From positions 22,502,522-22,566,521 of the forward strand of contig OX578150.1 in assembly GCA_951213105.1 (NCBI GenBank): a DNA stretch of 64,000 bases. Reading direction: 5' to 3'. A program made the position numbers and the translations under genes. This document shows positions 58,799-64,000 of this stretch, piece by piece (positions within the stretch are counted from its first letter, which is position 1; each line of letters opens with the position of its first letter). This DNA comes from Amaurobius ferox (taxonomy: Eukaryota > Arthropoda > Arachnida > Araneae > Amaurobiidae). The notes beneath the pieces were generated by a model, which worked only from the letters and a program-made list of their open reading frames with translations, had not been told where the DNA came from and searched no databases.

Positions 58799-59976
58799 AA
58801 AGGTCTAGTGGTGTAAATCCTTAGTAAAACCCCGGACCGCTCCAAAATGTTATGCTGAATCCATGTCAGTCATTATTTCTATCTACAGTCAATTATGAGT
58901 ATTAGATGTTTTAAGAAAAATTCTTAAACCAGAAGTGGTAGAGACATTGGAAGTAAAAATTATTAATGAACCCCCCCCCCCCCCCCCACACGTATTTCGT
59001 CTAGAATTTGATGCGGAATCCACATCACCAGTTATCATTTAAGCTATATCTAAAGCCGATTTCGAGATGTAAACGTTTCAAATAAAGGGACAGGTTTTGA
59101 ACAGAAAATGAAAAAGAATTGGAAACAGAAATTCATAGCAAACCTCCAACCTCTCAGAAATATGATACTAAGTTCAAATCAGTCACCAACTGAGCTCTTT
59201 ATAACAAATCCCATTTATAAAGATATATTTTGGTTTCCATAATTGGCATTTCGCTTTACTTTTCCATTATCATCAATAGCTATTACTTTAAAACATTTCC
59301 CATCTAGTACTGCACATTGTGCACAACCTAATACTTTAACATTAATTTTGGCAGTTTCTTAACGAGCAGCAGTATCTTCCATCTTTTCTCATATCTTTGC
59401 AAAAATTAACTGCATTGTATCTCTTTAATTTGCTTAACATATAATAATGCCTAGCAGAACTTTAATTGCTTATGTTACTGTTTCCACAAAGAATGTAACT
59501 TTAAGCTTTATTCTTGCCCCTTTTCTTTAAATACATAGGCAGGAAGGAGCCAAACAACATCATCATATAAATCCAATACGAACGTAAATTATGTTTTTCA
59601 AAGGCTACTACAGTCCACATATACTAAACATCCCACTAATTAACATCTTTATCGGCGGCGCAAAGTTGAAAAAGATGTTTAGATTAACGCCTAAAAATGA
59701 AATCAATAATTAGATAACATGCAGATCAGTCATTTTCTATTTTAGGAATTGTTCGTCTACGGATTAAACACGATAGTTCGAAATCTGAAGAAATGTATTT
59801 TTTGAGTATTTTGAAATTACAAAATACTCTGAGAGAGAGAGAGAGAAAGTGCATTTTCGATACATTGCCAAAATACTTTTTTCATTTTAAAATACAAAAT
59901 ACAAATGTATTTTGAAAATGTATTTCAATACATGTATTTTTGATACTGCCCAACTCCGTCTGGGGTCCTCCTTTTT
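58799..59976. other. Mostly unassigned; one decayed coding-like segment
   Basis: A C17 run at 58971-58987 and a (GA)n run at 59832-59849. On the minus strand 59382-59215 reads as 55 codons with one internal stop, including LGCAQCAVLDGKC and IDDNGKVKRNANYG and ending in a TAA. It looks more protein-like than its surroundings, but I do not recognise it. Confidence 0.3.
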
Positions 59977-60727
59977 ACTTTCCCTGCAATACATGGCAAT
60001 GTATAAGGAAAGTATTGGAATCATGCCGAGAATCGCAACTCGAGTTTTCGATGGATCCACACATTTCGAGACCTCTAGAATACGAAAAACCAATTTTTAG
60101 AGTGACGTCTGTGTGTGTGTGTGTGTCTGTCTGTGCAGATTTTGTATCCACTCTAACTAAAAAACTAATTGACAGAATTTCATAAAATTTGGTAGGTAAA
60201 TCACTTGTGGGCAAATCTGGTGCTGATTAGTTTTGGGTAAGATTCGGTATAAAAGAATCAGCCTTTTTTTACGAAATGGCCCCCAATAGCCTGTATCCAC
60301 TCTAGCTGAAAAACTAATGGACTGAATTTCACAAAATTCCGTAGATAAGTCTTTTGTGGATCACCCTGGTGCTGATTAGACTTTGGTATGATTTGGAAAA
60401 AATAACCTTCCTTTTTTTAGCAAAATGGCCCTCAAAAATCGTCAAAATCTAAAATAAAAAACTACGTATGCTCAAATATATCCATTAAATGCTTGTTTTA
60501 CACGTAATTCTTAACGATGAAAAGAATAAGACCAACTCCATTACACTAGGACTAGCCGTTCTCGAAATATTTTAGTTCTTTCGTATTTTCTCCTCCCCAC
60601 CTTTGAAAATAAGTCCAGTTACCAAAAGAGAACGAAAATTGAATTAAAAGTGAATTAAATTTAATTAAAATAAAGATAACGTGGATATAAGTCTGCAGGG
60701 AAAGTCATATGCTGCCTACATCAGATG
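59977..60727 (-). mobile_element. Hairpin-ended repeat, family 1, full length
   Basis: Minus-strand copy. The start TCTGATGTAGGCAGCATATG lies near 60705-60725. The terminal hairpin actttccctgcaatacatgg / ataaggaaagt is at 59977-60015. Confidence 0.75.
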
Positions 60728-60951
60728 TTTTTACATTGTTTAGATAGAAGTTTCGTTACACATTGTTATTACATTGTTCAGCTAGGGTGCCGACAGAGGG
60801 AGAAAAACAGGTTCCGAGAACTATTTTTAATTTACATAATATGCGTTTGGTTCCTGTTAGCAGTAATTATGTACACTCTTTTCTCAAACTAAAACCACTT
60901 TGTGCTAAAGATAATTAAAAACACATATAGTGTAATCAAGCATAAATTAAA

Positions 60952-61866
60952 AAAAATCTGATGTAGGCAACACATGACTTTCCTTATATAATGTAATGAA
61001 TTTACTACTTTTACAGTAAAAAAATAGGTTTTTCTTATAGTAGATACTAATATTCTTTCCAAGATATTGAATTTTCGACAATTAGTCGTCATTTTCATTG
61101 ATTTAGCATCATTTTTATCCATTTGGCGAGATTTTCATTAATTTGGCAACATTTCAAAAAAGTCGCCAAGTTGGCGACATTCCGCCAAATTTGTCGCCAA
61201 AATCTCGCCAAGCGTTATGCACTAAGAAAAAAAATTATTCTTACAGCAGATAAATGACTATTGGCGTTCAAATACAAAAGTATTATTTAAAGTTTTTTTT
61301 TCATGAATGGAACGAGCTAGATCCACGAGAATGATGTCACTCAATTTATCGCATGGTATTACATATGAAAAGTGAACATGTTTCTCAATAGGAATTTTTT
61401 TTTTTATGTGACTTTTTCATAATTTTTTTGAAAAATGTACAATATCTCAAGAACGGTACATGTTAGCGTTCTAAAATTTATGCCAATCGTTTTCTAATGA
61501 AAAATTACATAAGAAATGTCTATTTGCGTAACTTTATTAGCGGTTTTGATTTTTTGGCGATTTTTTTAAAATTTCATTCGAAAATTTAGGGGTTTCTGAA
61601 CATTCGATTACGTATAAAAACAATAGGCTTCCAGTGTTTACGGATTGTGATTTTTGTACCAAATTTGGTTCGAATCGGTCCATTCGTTCGTCAGTTATCG
61701 TCTCCACAGACTCACTGACACACACACACACACAGACATCACTTCAAAAATGTTTGATTCGTGATCAGGGATGCTTGAAACGTGCTCTCCCGTCGAAAAC
61801 TCGAATTCGAATTTTCGACCCCGTCACAATATTTTCCTTATACATTATGTATATAAGGAAAGTAAA
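60952..61866 (+). mobile_element. Hairpin-ended repeat, family 2, full length
   Basis: Starts TCTGATGTAGGCAACACATG and ends in the hairpin tttccttatac...gtatataaggaaagt at 61835-61863. It contains many ggcga/tcgcc motifs (61120-61215), the source of the gcc-rich part seen in all family 2 copies. Confidence 0.75.
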
Positions 61867-61985
61867 AATATACACACATCTGTTTTGACCGCCCACTCAA
61901 ACGGCTACTGAAAACCCTTGGGTCAGTCGAGTTGTCTCTATCTCCAACACACTTGTTTTGAGGATAAAGACGATTCTCCTGCAGA

Positions 61986-63502
61986 TTGCTGCCTCGCATA
62001 GTGGTGCCGTGGCGGAAAAAACCCCGAAACCCGAAAATAATATTTTTCGATACCAACTACTATTTTTTGATAGGTAATGAACCGCGAAGTATCTTGCCAT
62101 GTAAATAAATGTATTTTATTCAGTACAACTAGAAGGACAAACTGATCTTAAACAAGACTTCCACATTCTAATCGAAATCTTGTTTTTTCTATCTAAAATT
62201 TCAATATTTTTTCCAAAATTTTTGTGGATATTTATAATTATATGTCTCACGTATTTTCAATATATGTAACCTCATCTTATTTCTGACATAAATACATTTC
62301 GTAAAAACATAGCCAAAATCATACTATAAAGCGTAAAATATAGATATATAAAATTTTTTGTTTTCCTTCATTTCTTTAAGCCTATAAAAAAAGCTACACG
62401 TTCCTACACACTCTGGATGAGTTATTTCGAAAGCAGATACTATTATATAACTGTTCTGTGAAAATCAGCTGCAACTTTTTGCAACCTTCGCTGTTTCGGC
62501 ATATTTCATACTTTTTCTGAAGGTCCTGCTCAGCCCTGCATAAGTATCTTTCGTATATATACGAATTCGTATACCAATTGATCTAGCGACATTATTTTCA
62601 TGAGAAATATTTTATTACTACTTTTAAAGCATCAAAGACAAATTTTACAACTTTTAAACTTATCCCATAACAAGACATATTGCATTGACGCAACATTTCT
62701 TGAACTAAACTAAAGCAGTTTTAAAAAGTAAAAACAAAGCTTAATAATTTAATAGCACTTTATTATCGATATATATATATGTGTGTGTATATATATAATT
62801 CTTGTCTTTCCATAGATATCCTCATTTCTTTTTATTCCATTAACTTTTTTAAATACAGCTATTTTTATGAGCTAAGGTGTTAGTATGATTTAATGGTCCA
62901 CTTGGACTTTAAAGTCGATTTCTGAAGAACGTGATTTTGACGCACATTGTGCAACACGAAACATAACTTTGGTTCATTTAAATCAATTTGCGAAATTTAA
63001 AGTCATTATTAAAGCTAATAAATGTGGCAATGTAATACACTAGGATCTAATACCTACATTAAAATTTGTATTGTCTATGATGTATTGTTTCAACAATTGT
63101 GCCAAAATACGGGCATATTTCCGTACATTTTCTATTTATTTTTTATACTAAACGCTAATTAATGTGCTAATTAAAGAATGACAGTAAGCCGAAACAAAAT
63201 TCAACCAGAAAGTATGTCGTGGGATGTTAGTGCATTTATAAAAAAAGTTTTATAATTTTATCTTCAAAATTAAAAAAAAAGGTGAAGGGTATGCGTATAC
63301 CTTCATATCTTCCCCGAAAAAAGCAAATATCCCCCCGAAAAAAATCTGGGACCGCCACTGATTTTAATATTACCATGCATATAAAATCTTACTTTTAACT
63401 TATCTACATGCGCAAAAAGTATGCAAAAATATTAAGAAATGAATAAGTTGTGGGGTTTTTTCCGCAAATTCCTCATTTGGCACCACTGTGCGCCGCAGCA
63501 GT
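61986..63502. mobile_element. Inverted-repeat-bounded element of about 1.5 kb
   Basis: The left end, gctgcctcgcatagtggtgcc followed by gcggaaaaaacccc, is matched in reverse complement at 63451-63501 (ggggttttttccgc, ggcaccactgtgcgccgcagc). The interior is AT-rich, has no transposase and no coding frame, and holds an (AT)n(GT)n run at 62770-62800. At 63349-63360, ggaccgccactg looks like a separate hAT-type transposon end. Confidence 0.5.
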
Positions 63503-63544
63503 GGATGACTAATGAGGAGGAGGAGGGAAAATGACGCATTGAGG

Positions 63545-63740
63545 AAGAAGTGAGGTGAACTTTGAACTGAGTGTGGATTGTGTTATCAGTTGCAACTTGA
63601 ACTTTGTACTGAGGAGGTCATCCGATGACCTTGAACTTTGATTTGATTTCGCAGTGAGGGACCTTTTGGCCGAGTGAGTTGAACTTTGTATTGAGGAGGC
63701 CATAAGATGACCTTGAACCGATGACGCAATAAGACAACTG
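63545..63740 (+). repeat. Short tandem repeat with nuclear-receptor-like half-sites
   Basis: Two units of 82 bp plus partial ones, each with tgaactttgta(c/t)tgaggagg and gatgaccttgaac. The 9-mer TGACCTTGA (63626-63634 and 63708-63716) is the reverse complement of TCAAGGTCA, the FTZ-F1/ERR-type extended half-site. Function is unproven. Confidence 0.45.
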
Positions 63741-63744
63741 ATAA

Positions 63745-64000
63745 CAGGAGCGTAGCGACCTTCTCCCTCGACGGTTTGTGGCGATCTTTAGATCTTTATC
63801 AGACGAAACATACTTAAAGTGAAGTATTGGAGGTGCTGCCTCCTAGCGGAAAATTTGGGTGGTGGGTAATGAAGATTTTGGAGTGGCACCATCTAGTGGC
63901 AGCTTGAAACATCTTGCAGGCGGAATGTAAAAGGAAATATTCAAAAGATTCGAGCTGGGCTCGATCTCTGAGCTGTGAGGTGGTAGACCAACACGCTAAC
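63745..64000 (-). mobile_element. tRNA-like SINE, cut by the window end
   Basis: On the minus strand the window end begins with an A-box-like tagcgtgttggtctaccacc and a B-box-like agatcgagccc, followed by a body with ccactagatgg and ccgctaggaggcag. Its first bases lie beyond 64000, so a target duplication cannot be checked. Confidence 0.55.

Overview
This is strongly AT-rich nuclear DNA from an animal, with almost no protein-coding sequence. The repeat content (Tc1, pogo/Tigger, MULE, Gypsy and Jockey remnants, tRNA-derived SINEs, a 5S-tRNA composite SINE and many hairpin-ended elements) fits an arthropod. My best guess is a spider, but that is recognition rather than proof. There are no rRNA operons, CRISPR arrays or bacterial-style operons. 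The only convincing host gene is a 778-codon single-coding-exon gene at 24834-27170, with an intron in its 5' leader and a polyadenylation signal. A truncated paralogue lies at 50811-52271. The protein is rich in helix-forming residues, has a degenerate repeat in its C-terminal third, and belongs to no family I can name.

Layout. 1-13 kb: interspersed repeats, a Tc1 remnant, two TATA/CCAAT promoter-like modules, a 250-bp foldback hairpin, and a GC-rich CRE/CCAAT island that may be a promoter with a first exon. 13.46-18.06 kb: copy 1 of duplication B, holding two hairpin-ended elements and a 1.3-kb insertion absent from copy 2. 18.1-24.1 kb: a 5S-tRNA SINE, a dead Tigger transposon, a repeated module, and a Helentron-like element carrying a tRNA-derived SINE. 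24.25-41.09 kb: copy 1 of duplication A (gene plus downstream repeats), split by an 8.2-kb foldback element at 28875-37067. 41.4-42.0 kb: a 5'-truncated Jockey fragment. 42.19-45.93 kb: copy 2 of duplication B. 46.2-50.2 kb: a nested stack in which a Gypsy remnant with one LTR is interrupted by a SINE (in the LTR) and by a MULE (in the integrase), and the MULE is itself interrupted by a hairpin-ended element. 50.23-57.8 kb: copy 2 of duplication A. 57.8-64 kb: further hairpin-ended elements, a long inverted-repeat element, and a SINE cut by the window end.

The two duplications give paired occupied and empty sites. They show that the foldback element inserted with a 6-bp target duplication, that the 1.3-kb element at 16074-17364 inserted with no target duplication, and that the second gene copy lost about 670 bp through a repair event that left templated filler. 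The most unusual features are the foldback element (2.25-kb inverted arms, three CTCF-like motifs per arm, and a core of about 18 degenerate 130-bp repeats) and the gene pair, whose coding sequence differs more than some noncoding DNA in the same duplication.
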